From positions 1 to 15,982 of the forward strand of contig CALCJG010000285.1 of the NCBI GenBank assembly GCA_937967705.1: DNA of 15,982 bases. Direction: 5' to 3'. The notes under the pieces are model-generated. The model did not search any database and had not been told where the DNA came from. It saw only the letters and a list, made by a program, of their open reading frames with translations. The translations under genes and the position numbers were made by a program. Source of the DNA: an uncultured Spirochaetia bacterium (GTDB taxonomy: Bacteria > Spirochaetota > UBA4802 > JAGODF01). Shown piece after piece: positions 1 to 10,578 of this stretch (within the stretch, counting starts at the first letter, position 1; every line of letters starts with the position of its first letter).

Positions 1-2004
<2,004 letters not shown>

Positions 2005-2008
<4 letters not shown>

Positions 2009-3366
2009 TGAAAGCCCCCCTGATGAAGAGCGTCTCCGGTATCCGGGGTGTCGTGGGTGAGAGCCTGACGCCGGAGCTCATCGTGCGGGTGGCCGCCGCC
2101 TTTGCCCTCCAGGTGAAGAGGGGAACGGTGGTGATGGGACGGGACAGCCGCCCGACGGGGGACGCCGTGGCCCGGGGTTTTCAGGCGGCATTGATGCTCT
2201 CAGGTTGTGACGTGATAGACCTGGGAGTCGTGCCTACGCCCACCGTGCAGCTGATGGTAGAAGAGCTGAAGGCCGCCGGGGGCGTGATCATCTCCGCCTC
2301 CCATAATCCAATCGAGTGGAATGCCTTCAAACTGGTGAGCGGCCGGGGTACCTTCCTCAACGCCGCTGAGATGGAAAAGATCTTCAGTCGCATGGAAACT
2401 TCCCCGGAGTATCCCCGATGGGACAGGGTGGGGAATTGTACGATCTATGATAAACCCTTCGATGCGCATATAAGAAAAATTCTCGCGTCCGTCCGTACGG
2501 CGGACATCAGAAAAAGGAAATTCCGGCTTGTCTTGGATTCCGTCAACGGTGCGGGATCGCTGATAACCCAGGAACTGCTGCGTCATTTCGGATGCACGGT
2601 CATCCCCCTCTATTGCGACATCAACAAACCCTTTCCCCGCGGAGCGGAGCCCCTGGCGGAAAACCTGAAGGACCTGGCCGAAGCTGTGGTCCGGGAAGGG
2701 GCCGACATCGGACTGGCCCAGGACCCTGACGCCGACCGCCTTGCCCTCGTGGACGAGCGGGGTTGTCCCATCGGCGAGGAGAACACCATCTCCCTAGTGG
2801 TGGAACACCTCCTTTCAATCGCTCCCGGGCGTGTGGTGATCAATCTCTCCACGACCAAGACGGTGGAGGAGATAGCGCGCAGATACGGCGTCTCCTGCAA
2901 ACGCACGAAGGTGGGGGAGATAAACGTCGTGGAGGAGATGAGGCGCAGGGAGACCCGGATCGGCGGCGAGGGCAACGGAGGCGTCATCTCGCCGGAGATA
3001 CATCTAGGACGGGACAGCCTGGCCGGGATCGGATACGTGCTGGAGATGATGGCCAGGCGAAAAAGCACCCTCTCGGGGCTTGTGGCGGATCTGCCGCAAT
3101 ACGTTATGCGAAAGGGAAAGGTGAGCCTTGAAGGCGCAGGGGACAGCAAGGGGCGCCTTAGGCAGATACAGGAGAGTTTCCGCGGCGAGCGAACGACGGA
3201 TATCGACGGACTGCGGATCGATTTTACGAAGGATGCCCGTTTTCGGGGAGGATGGGTTCATCTGCGCTCTTCCAACACGGAGCCCATCTTTAGGATCATC
3301 TCCGAAGGCCGGGATAAAAAACAGGCGGACCTGATTTACAATCACTTCGCGGGCCTCTTCAAATAG
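2005..3366 (+). CDS. Alpha-D-phosphohexomutase (phosphoglucosamine/phosphomanno/phosphoglucomutase family)
   Basis: This 453-residue protein has the usual family length and all four functional loops. The active phosphoserine loop is SASHNP, with Ser99 the expected phosphate carrier. The Mg-binding loop is [14 protein letters not shown], the sugar-binding loop is GGEGNGGVI, and the C-terminal phosphate-binding loop is [11 protein letters not shown]. The enzyme moves phosphate between C6 and C1 of a hexose or hexosamine. The EGNGGV loop, and the N-terminus [11 protein letters not shown] instead of the bacterial GlmM-type FGTDGIRG, look more like the archaeal-type or Bacteroidetes/Chlorobi-type mutases than textbook GlmM. 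I therefore do not assign the substrate; glucosamine-6-phosphate (cell wall precursor) or mannose/glucose phosphate are all possible. It overlaps secA by 4 bp and is followed by a 48-bp gap. Confidence 0.93.
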
Positions 3367-3403
3367 AGGAAGCGCGTTCTTCATAAGCCGGGAAAAAATC
3401 TTC

Positions 3404-3408
3404 AGGAG
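3404..3408 (+). promoter_or_regulatory. Ribosome binding site supporting a TTG start
   Basis: AGGAG ends 6 bases before a TTG at 3415-3417. It is the reason for choosing TTG as the start of the flavoprotein, which also puts the GxGxxG FAD motif at residues 7-12, where this family has it. Confidence 0.65.
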
Positions 3409-3414
3409 TCAGCT

Positions 3415-4746
3415 TTGAGCACAGTCATCATTGGATTCGGTTCCGCCGGGTATGCGGCTCTCATGTCCCTCAAGAGAATCAATCCCCGCGAGGAAATCAC
3501 CGTCATCGATCCCAAGGAATACGACCTCATGCATCCCTGCGGGCTGCCCTATGCGCTGGAGGGTGTTGTCGAGGCGGACCACATCTGCCAGAACATACAT
3601 CTGGACCGCATGGGGGTGAAAAAAGTCATGGCCCGGGCGTTGAGGATCGAGAGGGACCGCAACGTCATACGGGCCCTGGCCGCCGGTGTCGAGATCGATG
3701 TGGAGTTCAGCAGGGCCCTCATTGCCCTGGGGAGCCGTCCCGTCGTGCCTCCGGTGAAGAACGCCGGAGCGCTCCTGGGGAAGGGACTCTTTACCCTCAC
3801 CACGGCAGAGGACCTGGCTCGGATCTCGGGCAGGGTCAAGGGGGCCCGGGCTGCCGTAGTCATCGGGGCCGGTGCCATCGGGCTGGAGGCCGCCGTGGCC
3901 CTCCGGGAGCACCTTGATAATGTGACGGTTGTGGAAATGAAGGAACAGGTCCTGCCCGGAGTTCTCGATGAGGACATGGCCCGGCTGGTGCAGGAACATC
4001 TGGAGGAGCGGGGCATCATGCTCCGTCTGGGCACCGTCGTGGAAGAAATCCTGGGGGGTGATGCCCTGGAGGGCGTCGGAATCCCCGGAGAGCGGATACC
4101 GGCGGACCTGGGGATTCTCGCCGCCGGTTTCCTGGCTGAAACCGGCCTTGCAGAGGAGTCGGGGCTGAAATACGGACCGCTGGGCATCATGACGGACAGG
4201 TATCTGCGCACTTCCCGGGGGGATGTTTACGCGGCGGGGGACTGCCTGTCCGGCTGGTCCGTCCTGGACGGGAGGGAGCTGGCCGCCAAGCTTGCCACCT
4301 CGGCCTACAAGCAGGGCACCCTGGCGGGGATCAACATGGCCGGCGGTAACGAGGAATACCGGGGAAGCGCGGGAACCTTCGTGACCAGGATCGGCCGGCT
4401 GGAGGCGGCGGGCACCGGATACAATACCGCCGCGGCCCGGGCGGCCGGGTACGATCCCCAGCCGGGAAAGATCAAGTCGGCCCTCCTGCCGGAATACTTT
4501 CCCGACAATCCCGGCATCACCGTTAAGATCCTGGCGGACCGCTCCAGCGGAAAGATCCTCGGGGCCCAGGCAGTAGGAGAAAAGGGCGCCGCGGACCGGA
4601 TCAATCTAATCAGCATGGCTCTCGAGTTCGGCATACCCCTTGCCGACATGACCCGCGTGGAGATGGCTTATTGCCCCGCCGTCAGCGAGGTTTATGATCC
4701 CCTGCTTCGCGCCGTGGATTTTGGACTGAGGAGAATGAAACGATAA
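3415..4746 (+). CDS. FAD-dependent pyridine nucleotide-disulfide oxidoreductase, CoA-disulfide reductase/NADH oxidase type
   Basis: This is a 443-residue two-dinucleotide-fold flavoprotein. The FAD-binding GFGSAG is at residues 7-12. A single-cysteine active-site stretch, HPCGLPY, has Cys42 where CoA-disulfide reductases and NADH oxidases/peroxidases have their redox cysteine. The NAD(P)H-binding GAGAIG is at about 151-156, the second FAD contact DVYAAGDC at about 270-277, and a C-terminal dimerisation domain follows. It lacks the paired CxxxxC of dihydrolipoamide dehydrogenase, so it is not a normal glycine cleavage L-protein. Its stop and the gcvT start share one base (TAATG), so co-expression with the glycine cleavage genes is very likely. 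Possible activities are CoA-disulfide or CoA-persulfide reduction, polysulfide reduction or NADH oxidation; sequence does not separate these. It starts with TTG. Confidence 0.88.
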   Translation: MSTVIIGFGSAGYAALMSLKRINPREEITVIDPKEYDLMHPCGLPYALEGVVEADHICQNIHLDRMGVKKVMARALRIERDRNVIRALAAGVEIDVEFSRALIALGSRPVVPPVKNAGALLGKGLFTLTTAEDLARISGRVKGARAAVVIGAGAIGLEAAVALREHLDNVTVVEMKEQVLPGVLDEDMARLVQEHLEERGIMLRLGTVVEEILGGDALEGVGIPGERIPADLGILAAGFLAETGLAEESGLKYGPLGIMTDRYLRTSRGDVYAAGDCLSGWSVLDGRELAAKLATSAYKQGTLAGINMAGGNEEYRGSAGTFVTRIGRLEAAGTGYNTAAARAAGYDPQPGKIKSALLPEYFPDNPGITVKILADRSSGKILGAQAVGEKGAADRINLISMALEFGIPLADMTRVEMAYCPAVSEVYDPLLRAVDFGLRRMKR

Positions 4747-5828
4747 TGAAAACCGCACTTTATGAGGAACACCTGAAACTGAACGGCCGCATGGTGGATT
4801 TTGCCGGCTGGGAACTGCCCGTCATGTACAGCTCCATCGTCGAGGAGCATAATGCCACCCGGGAGAAGGCGGGGCTTTTTGATGTCTCCCATATGGGGGA
4901 GATCCTCGTTCAGGGTGAAGGGGCAGCGGCCTATATCAGCCGGCTCATCCCCACGCGCCTTTCCAAACTTGAGCCCGGCAAATCCATGTATAGCTGTCTT
5001 ACCAACGAACAGGGAGGGGTCATCGATGACCTCTTCGTCTATATGGTTTCCGATACGGAGTACTACATCGTGGTCAACGCTTCGACGCTGGAAAGAGACC
5101 TCCAGTGGTTCAAAAAACACCTGGCCGGCGGGATTATCCTGGACGACCAGTCCGCCAGGACCTCCAAGCTGGACCTTCAGGGACCGCTCTCCAGAAAGAT
5201 TGCGGCCAGGGCTATGGGGGATTCCTCCCTGGAGGAGCTTCCCCGCTTCCATTTCTGTCACCGGGATTACCGGGGAAAGAGGATCAAGATATCCCAGTCG
5301 GGGTATACTGGAGAACACGGATACGAGTTCTATGTCGGCAATGATCTGGCGCCACTGCTCTGGCGTGATCTGATGGAGGCCGGGGCCGAATACGGCATCA
5401 AGGCCGTGGGCCTGGGGGCCCGCGATTCCCTGCGGCTGGAATCCTGCTACTCCCTCTATGGGCACGAGCTGAATGACGGGATAACACCCGTCGAGGCGGG
5501 CCTGGGCTGGATCGTCAGCTCACAGGAGGATTATATCGGCAGGGACGTGATCGACCGGCAGAAACGGGAAGGTGCCGGCAGGGAACTCGTCTGTTTTGAG
5601 GTGACCGGAAGGGGTATCCCCAGGGAAGGTTGCCGGATCGACAAGGAGAGCCGGGAGATAGGGATTTCCACCAGCGCCGGTTATTCGCCTACGTTTAAAA
5701 AGGGGCTGGGGATGGCCCTGGTGGAAACCGGCTCCGTTTCCCCGGGGGACGGGATCGAGATCATCATACGGGGAAACCCAGTGGCTGCGCGGATCGCCCC
5801 GCGGCCCTTTTACAAATACAACGGTTAG
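4746..5828 (+). CDS. gcvT: Glycine cleavage system T protein (aminomethyltransferase)
   Basis: GcvT takes the aminomethyl group from the lipoyl arm of GcvH, releases ammonia and forms 5,10-methylene-tetrahydrofolate. The 360-residue protein begins with the family signature around MVDFAGWELPVMY and GLFDVSHMGEI. It contains VIDDLFVYM, whose Asp94/Asp95 pair matches the folate-facing aspartate region, and YTGEHGYEFYV in the second half. The late GLGWIV and YSPTFKKGLGMA segments are also typical. Length is normal for the family. Its start overlaps the preceding reductase stop by one base. A 78-bp gap with a short hairpin separates it from gcvH. Confidence 0.97.
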   Translation: MKTALYEEHLKLNGRMVDFAGWELPVMYSSIVEEHNATREKAGLFDVSHMGEILVQGEGAAAYISRLIPTRLSKLEPGKSMYSCLTNEQGGVIDDLFVYMVSDTEYYIVVNASTLERDLQWFKKHLAGGIILDDQSARTSKLDLQGPLSRKIAARAMGDSSLEELPRFHFCHRDYRGKRIKISQSGYTGEHGYEFYVGNDLAPLLWRDLMEAGAEYGIKAVGLGARDSLRLESCYSLYGHELNDGITPVEAGLGWIVSSQEDYIGRDVIDRQKREGAGRELVCFEVTGRGIPREGCRIDKESREIGISTSAGYSPTFKKGLGMALVETGSVSPGDGIEIIIRGNPVAARIAPRPFYKYNG

Positions 5829-5847
5829 CAGACATAGCAAGTGCAGG

Positions 5848-5865
5848 GCGTCCGTTTCGGGACGC
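5848..5865 (+). other. Small GC-rich hairpin between gcvT and gcvH
   Basis: GCGTCC (5848-5853) and GGACGC (5860-5865) form a perfect 6-bp stem around a 6-base loop. No T-run follows, so it is not a standard terminator. It could be an RNA processing or stability element that sets the GcvT:GcvH ratio, or chance. Confidence 0.35.
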
Positions 5866-5906
5866 ATGTCATCATATCACGATTATAACCAACAGGGAGG
5901 AGCGCA

Positions 5907-6299
5907 ATGAGTTCAATACCGGAAGGCATTAAATACACCAAGGACCACGAGTGGGCCAGGCTGGAAGGAGATTTCGTGGTGACCTGCGGAATCACCGATC
6001 ACGCCCAGGAGATGTTGACCGACATCGTCTTCGTGGAGCTCCCCGAGAAGGGAGATGAGGTGAAGCAGGGGCAGCAGATCGCCGTAGTGGAATCCGTCAA
6101 AGCGGTGTCGGATGTTTACGCTCCCGTGGGCGGGCGCGTTGTGGATGTCAATATGAAGCTGGAGGACTCTCCAGAACTTCTCAACAGCGATCCCTACGGG
6201 GAGGGATGGATCTTTAAAATCGAAATGAGCAGCAAGGAGGAATTGGACGAGTTGATGGATGAGAAAGCCTACGCCGAACATTTGGAATCCGGAGACTGA
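5907..6299 (+). CDS. gcvH: Glycine cleavage system H protein (lipoyl carrier)
   Basis: GcvH is the small lipoylated shuttle of the glycine cleavage system. The 130-residue sequence opens with IKYTKDHEWARLEGD and carries the lipoylation loop VESVKAVSDVYAP, with Lys65 as the modified lysine. The C-terminal GEGWIFKIEM strand is also standard. A strong Shine-Dalgarno (GGGAGGAG, 5895-5902) lies just before the ATG, stronger than at the neighbouring genes; this fits a protein needed in excess over its partner enzymes. Only 5 bases separate it from gcvPA. The lipoylation genes a few kilobases downstream probably act on this protein. Confidence 0.97.
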   Translation: MSSIPEGIKYTKDHEWARLEGDFVVTCGITDHAQEMLTDIVFVELPEKGDEVKQGQQIAVVESVKAVSDVYAPVGGRVVDVNMKLEDSPELLNSDPYGEGWIFKIEMSSKEELDELMDEKAYAEHLESGD

Positions 6300-6304
6300 A
6301 CGCT

Positions 6305-7618
6305 ATGAGTTTCGTGAGCCATACAGAAGAAGACAGGAGCAGGATGCTCGGCGCCATCGGGGTCAAGAGCGTCGAGGACCTCTTTACCGATATCCCTGAA
6401 AACCTGCGGCTTAAGGATGACCTCGCCCTTCCCGCCGCGCTTTCCGAAAGGGAGGCGGATCTCCTCCTCAAGGAGGCGGCCGCGTCCAACGGGCTGTCCG
6501 CGTCCTTCCTTGGTGCCGGGGCTTACCGGCATTATATTCCCGCAGCGGTGGATCAGCTGACCATCCGCTCGGAGTTCTACACCGCTTACACTCCCTATCA
6601 GCCTGAGGTAAGCCAGGGGACCCTGACGGCCATCTTCGAGTTCCAGACCATGCTCTGCCGTCTGACGGGTATGGAGGTGAGCAACGCAAGCATGTATGAC
6701 GGGGCGACGTCCCTGGCGGAAGCCGTCCTGATGTCCGTGAGGAGCAACAACCGCGGCAGGGTGCTGATGAGCGAATCAGTAAATCCCCATTACCGTGACG
6801 TCTTGAAGACCTATGCCTGGGCCAACGGCCTGAACCTGAAGGAGTTCCCCTCAGAGGGAGGGTGCTGCCGCGCGGAAGCCCTGGAGTGCGAACTGGACGC
6901 CGACACAAGCGCTGTGGTGGTGCAGAGCCCCAACTTTTTCGGCTGCATTGAGGATCTGCAGAAGATCGCCGGGGTGGTTCACTCCGGAAAGGCCTACCTC
7001 ATCGTGGTGGTAAACGAGCCGCTCAGCCTTGCCATGATCAAGTCTCCCGGTGAGCTGGGAGCGGATATCGTCTGCGGCGAGGCAGGGAGCCTGGGGAACC
7101 CCGTCGGATTTGGAGGTCCCATGCTGGGGATGCTGGCGGCTCGGGGGGAATTCGTGCGCCGCATGCCGGGCCGGCTGGTGGGGAAAACCACGGACGCTGA
7201 CGGCCGGGAGGCCTATGTACTCACCCTGCAGACGCGGGAGCAGCATATACGTCGGGAGCGGGCCACCTCCAATATCTGCACCAATCAGGGGCTGTGCGCC
7301 CTCAGATCCGTCATATACCTGAGCCTGCTGGGGAGCGGCCTGTCCGATCTGGCCCGGCTCAATCACAGGATGGCGGTGCATCTGAGGGACAGGCTTCTGG
7401 CTAAAGGATTCCGCCGCGTTCACGAGGGGGCCTTCTTCAACGAGTTCACCCTGAGGTACAAAGGCAGCCGTGCCCTTGCTGAGGATCTCCGGAAAAAGGG
7501 CTTTCTCCTGGGTGTGGACCTGGGGGCCCATTACCGTGACTATGAGGACTGTCTTCTGATCTGCACCACCGAGATGAACAGCCCGGAGGAGATAAATGCG
7601 CTGATCGAGGCGCTGTAG
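6305..7618 (+). CDS. gcvPA: Glycine dehydrogenase (decarboxylating) subunit 1
   Basis: This is the N-terminal half of the split P-protein, 437 residues, close to the usual size of about 445. It shows the family start (SHTEEDRSRMLGAIG), GAGAYRHYIPAAVDQL, the TPYQPEVSQGTLTAIFEFQ stretch, SMYDGATSLAEA and the late REQHIRRERATSNICTNQ. This subunit lacks the PLP lysine, which sits in GcvPB; the two chains form the decarboxylase that loads CO2-free aminomethyl onto GcvH. It follows gcvH closely. The partner gcvPB is not adjacent as usual: a secreted-protein gene lies between them. Confidence 0.96.
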   Translation: MSFVSHTEEDRSRMLGAIGVKSVEDLFTDIPENLRLKDDLALPAALSEREADLLLKEAAASNGLSASFLGAGAYRHYIPAAVDQLTIRSEFYTAYTPYQPEVSQGTLTAIFEFQTMLCRLTGMEVSNASMYDGATSLAEAVLMSVRSNNRGRVLMSESVNPHYRDVLKTYAWANGLNLKEFPSEGGCCRAEALECELDADTSAVVVQSPNFFGCIEDLQKIAGVVHSGKAYLIVVVNEPLSLAMIKSPGELGADIVCGEAGSLGNPVGFGGPMLGMLAARGEFVRRMPGRLVGKTTDADGREAYVLTLQTREQHIRRERATSNICTNQGLCALRSVIYLSLLGSGLSDLARLNHRMAVHLRDRLLAKGFRRVHEGAFFNEFTLRYKGSRALAEDLRKKGFLLGVDLGAHYRDYEDCLLICTTEMNSPEEINALIEAL

Positions 7619-7648
7619 CGCGGGAAGGGACTTTTATTAATCTTGCAC

Positions 7649-7655
7649 AGGGGTG
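7649..7655 (+). promoter_or_regulatory. Ribosome binding site favouring the ATG at 7662
   Basis: AGGGGTG ends 6 bases before the ATG at 7662 and overlaps an in-frame GTG at 7653. That makes the GTG a poor start; the protein most likely begins MKKNAAALLIL. Confidence 0.55.
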
Positions 7656-7661
7656 AAAACC

Positions 7662-8255
7662 ATGAAAAAAAATGCGGCGGCTCTTCTCATTCTGGCGGCC
7701 TTGATGCTGGGGACGGATATTCTCTCCGCTTCGGACAAGAAGGACTGGGTGGCCAGGATAGACGGCGAAACGATCACGGCGGAGGATTTGAACGATTACT
7801 TCTATGCCTACCACAGCGCGGTCTATAACGTCCCTTTTGCCGAGGTGGACAAGCTGGCCGCGGATGCGGTGCAGGCTGCGCGCAACCCCCTGCTGAAGAA
7901 GAAGACCTTCCTGGAGGAGCTTATCAAACAGAAACTCCTTTATAAAAAGGCCCTCGCCGAGGGGATTCAGAACAACCGGGACGCCAAGATACTCATGAAG
8001 ATCTCCGAGGAGCAGACTATCCTGCAGTTCTATCTCCGGGGCCGCTTCCGCAAGGAGATTTCCGTGACGGATGCTGAGATCGAGGCCTATTATCTGGCCA
8101 ACAAGGAGAAGATGGGCACCATGCCCCTGGCCAGCGTCAGGGATATGCTGAAGCGTCAGATCTATCAGAAGAAGAGTCAGGAGAAGATCCTGAGTATCAT
8201 GGAGGAGCTTCGCAAGGAATACAAGGTGGAAAAAAACGAGGCCTCCGTCAAATAA
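7662..8255 (+). CDS. Secreted SurA-N/PpiC-like protein lacking the PPIase domain
   Basis: The 197-residue product starts with a Lys-Lys N-region and a hydrophobic stretch to about residue 20, a Sec signal peptide with likely cleavage after LSA and no lipobox cysteine. The mature part begins WVARIDGETITAEDLN, the typical opening of SurA/PpiC N-terminal chaperone domains. It continues with long amphipathic helices (LLKKKTFLEELIKQKLLYKK) and VTDAEIEAYYLANKEK. In full-length relatives a parvulin PPIase domain of about 90-100 residues follows that point. Here the chain goes directly to PLASVRDMLKRQIYQKKSQE, the helix that normally comes after the PPIase domain. I infer a periplasmic holdase-type chaperone without isomerase activity. 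It lies in the same orientation between gcvPA and gcvPB, with short gaps (43 and 24 bp). Confidence 0.8.
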   Translation: MKKNAAALLILAALMLGTDILSASDKKDWVARIDGETITAEDLNDYFYAYHSAVYNVPFAEVDKLAADAVQAARNPLLKKKTFLEELIKQKLLYKKALAEGIQNNRDAKILMKISEEQTILQFYLRGRFRKEISVTDAEIEAYYLANKEKMGTMPLASVRDMLKRQIYQKKSQEKILSIMEELRKEYKVEKNEASVK

Positions 8256-8279
8256 TCGATAGTACAGGAGTAAACCGAG

Positions 8280-9704
8280 ATGGGCGTGATTTTTCAGAAG
8301 AGTAAAAAGGGCCGTCGGGGCGTGACCGTTCCCGGCTGGTTTAAGGACGTGAAGGAGGAGATACCTTCGGCCATGATGAGGACCGGCCTCGAGACGGTTG
8401 AGGCCGGGGAGGTGGATGTGGTCCGCCATTACACCGCCCTCTCGCAGATGAACTTCGGCGTGGACAGCGGCATGTACCCTCTGGGGAGCTGCACCATGAA
8501 GTACAATCCCAAGATCAACGAGAAGACGGCCTCCCTGGAGGGATTTGCCAATCTGCATCCCCTTGCGGGGGAGGAGATGTCCCAGGGGGCTCTTCGAGTT
8601 ATGCATGAGCTTGCCGGCTACCTCTGCGTCATTTCCGGTATGGACGCCTTTTCCCTCGCGCCGGCGGCGGGCGCCCACGGGGAACTGGCGGGGGTGATGG
8701 TCATCAAGAAGTACTTCCAGGAGAGGAAGGAGGACCGCAAAGTCATACTCATCCCCGACACGGCGCACGGGACCAATCCCGCCTCGGTGGCGATGTGCGG
8801 ATTCGAGGTGAAGGAGGTTCCCTCCACTAAGGAAGGGGATGTGGACATGGAGGCCCTGGCACAAATGGTGGACGGCAGCACGGCCGCCATGATGCTGACC
8901 AGCCCCAACACACTGGGCCTCTTCGACCGGAACATCCACAAGATCGCCGACCTGCTGCATGCGAAAGGGGCTCTCTTCTACTGCGACGGCGCCAATCTCA
9001 ACGCCGTCATGGGCAAGGCCCGGGTGAAGGACATGGGTTTCGACCTGATGCACATCAACCTCCACAAAACCTTTTCCACGCCCCACGGGGGCGGCGGACC
9101 GGGCTCGGGACCTCTGGGGGTAGCGCAGAAGCTGGAAAAATTCCTGCCGGTTCCGGTGATCGCGCGCCGGGGGGAAACCTTCAGTCTCGATTACGATCGG
9201 CCCGATTCCATCGGTCGCATTCACTCTTTCTATGGGAACTTTCTCGTCTTTCTGAAGGCCTATACCTATATCCGGATGCTGGGTCCCGAAGGCGTGCGCG
9301 AGGCGGGGGAGAACGCCGTACTCAACGCCAACTATCTCCTGGCGCGTCTGAAGGAGCACTATAACCTGCCCATCGACAGGATCTGCAAACACGAGTTCGT
9401 GCTGAGCGATCAGGACATGCCCCATGGGGTCACCACCAACGATATCGCCAAACGGATTCTGGATTATGGCTATCACGCACCAACGGTCTACTTCCCCCTG
9501 CTGGTACACGGGGCCATCATGATTGAACCCACGGAGACGGAATCCCTGGAGACCCTGGACGCCTTTGTGGAAACCATGATACGGATCCGGAAGGAGGCCG
9601 AAAGCGATCCGGAACTCGTCAAGGGGGCGCCCCAGACGACACCCGTCAAACGGGTGGATGCCGTGGGGGCTGCCCGGAAACCCGTTCTCAAATGGGAAGA
9701 GTAG
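8280..9704 (+). CDS. gcvPB: Glycine dehydrogenase (decarboxylating) subunit 2, PLP-binding
   Basis: This is the catalytic half of the split P-protein, 474 residues, near the family norm. Visible landmarks are SQMNFGVDSGMYPLGSCTMK, PDTAHGTNPASVAMCGF, the YCDGANLNAVMG stretch with PLP-contacting Asp236, and INLHKTFSTPHGGGGPG, where Lys263 should form the Schiff base with PLP. The enzyme decarboxylates glycine and passes the aminomethyl group to the lipoyl arm of GcvH. An AGGAG at 8266-8270 supports the ATG. The last 13 bp overlap the start of lipA, so the two are probably translationally coupled. Confidence 0.97.
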   Translation: MGVIFQKSKKGRRGVTVPGWFKDVKEEIPSAMMRTGLETVEAGEVDVVRHYTALSQMNFGVDSGMYPLGSCTMKYNPKINEKTASLEGFANLHPLAGEEMSQGALRVMHELAGYLCVISGMDAFSLAPAAGAHGELAGVMVIKKYFQERKEDRKVILIPDTAHGTNPASVAMCGFEVKEVPSTKEGDVDMEALAQMVDGSTAAMMLTSPNTLGLFDRNIHKIADLLHAKGALFYCDGANLNAVMGKARVKDMGFDLMHINLHKTFSTPHGGGGPGSGPLGVAQKLEKFLPVPVIARRGETFSLDYDRPDSIGRIHSFYGNFLVFLKAYTYIRMLGPEGVREAGENAVLNANYLLARLKEHYNLPIDRICKHEFVLSDQDMPHGVTTNDIAKRILDYGYHAPTVYFPLLVHGAIMIEPTETESLETLDAFVETMIRIRKEAESDPELVKGAPQTTPVKRVDAVGAARKPVLKWEE

Positions 9705-10546
9705 GGCGAAGGATCCCCGACTGGATCAAGTTCCGCATACCCTCCGGGCAGACCTATTCCAGGGTGCGGGATCTCTTGCAGTCGGAAAAACTCAACACCA
9801 TCTGCCTGGAGGCCCGGTGCCCCAACATGGGGGAATGCTTCTGCTCCGGCACCGCCACCTTCCTCATCCTGGGGAAGATCTGCACCCGCAACTGCCGCTA
9901 CTGTTCCGTAAGCAAGGGCCATCCCGCCCCGCCGGATGAGGACGAACCGGACCGCATCGCCGGGGCCGTCGCTCGCCTGGGTCTCCGGTTCGCTGTCATC
10001 ACCTCGGTCACCCGGGACGATCTGCCGGACGGGGGTGCGGGTCATTTCACCGCCGTCATCGGAAGCCTGCGCAGGCAGGTGCCGGGGATCGGAATCGAGG
10101 TTCTCATTCCCGACTTTCTGGGCAAGGGGATGGAGGGGCTCGACCGCATCATCGAGGCGGCACCGGATATCATCAACCACAATATCGAGGTGGCGCGGCC
10201 CCTCTACGGGGAGCTTAGGCCCCGGGGGGATTACCGGCGTTCCCTGGAGGTCCTGGCCCGGGTGAGCCTTGCGGGGGTTCCCGCCAAATCGGGCCTTATG
10301 ATCGGTTTTGGCGAGACCCTCGGGGATATACTCTCCACCCTGGCCGACCTGAGGGAGTCGGGCTGTTCCCGCCTCACGGTGGGTCAGTACCTGCAGTCCG
10401 ACAGTGACGGCTTCCCCGTCAGGAAGTTCTACACACCGGAGGAATTCGAGGGGATCCGGGAGGCGGCTCTGGGCCTGGGGTTCGCTCACGTTCTCGCCGG
10501 TCCGCTGGTCCGCAGCTCCTATCATGCGGGAAAAATGCTTGCGTGA
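9692..10546 (+). CDS. lipA: Lipoyl synthase (radical SAM)
   Basis: LipA inserts two sulfur atoms into protein-bound octanoyl groups. The 284-residue protein has both iron-sulfur motifs. The auxiliary cluster CxxxxCxxxxxC is Cys38, Cys43 and Cys49 (CLEARCPNMGEC), and the radical SAM cluster CxxxCxxC is Cys64, Cys68 and Cys71 (CTRNCRYC). Near the C-terminus RSSYHAGK carries the conserved serine that completes the auxiliary cluster (Ser275 or Ser276). Also typical are TSVTRDDLPDGGAGHF and KSGLMIGFGET. It starts within gcvPB (13-bp overlap) with only a weak Shine-Dalgarno, so coupling is likely. Placement beside gcvH genes points to GcvH as a main substrate. Confidence 0.97.
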   Translation: MGRVGRRIPDWIKFRIPSGQTYSRVRDLLQSEKLNTICLEARCPNMGECFCSGTATFLILGKICTRNCRYCSVSKGHPAPPDEDEPDRIAGAVARLGLRFAVITSVTRDDLPDGGAGHFTAVIGSLRRQVPGIGIEVLIPDFLGKGMEGLDRIIEAAPDIINHNIEVARPLYGELRPRGDYRRSLEVLARVSLAGVPAKSGLMIGFGETLGDILSTLADLRESGCSRLTVGQYLQSDSDGFPVRKFYTPEEFEGIREAALGLGFAHVLAGPLVRSSYHAGKMLA

Positions 10547-10578
10547 TTGCTCTCCCTTCCCCATAGTACAGAACAATC

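Noticed and set aside
3367..3414. Terminator or promoter between the hexomutase and the reductase
   Set aside because: Only a 4-bp stem (GAAG/CTTC) and no T-run or convincing -35/-10 pair are visible in these 48 bases.
3415..4746. Calling the reductase dihydrolipoamide dehydrogenase from its operon position
   Set aside because: The E3 CxxxxC active site is missing; the sequence follows the single-cysteine CoA-disulfide reductase/NADH oxidase pattern.
7653..7661. GTG start giving three extra residues for the SurA-like protein
   Set aside because: The GTG sits inside the likely Shine-Dalgarno; the ATG at 7662 has proper spacing and gives a normal signal peptide.
7446..9509. A 687-residue open frame on the minus strand across gcvPA, the SurA-like gene and gcvPB
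   Set aside because: The plus-strand genes are certain from motifs. The antisense translation is rich in His, Leu and Gly without family signatures, as expected from a mirrored GC-rich coding strand.
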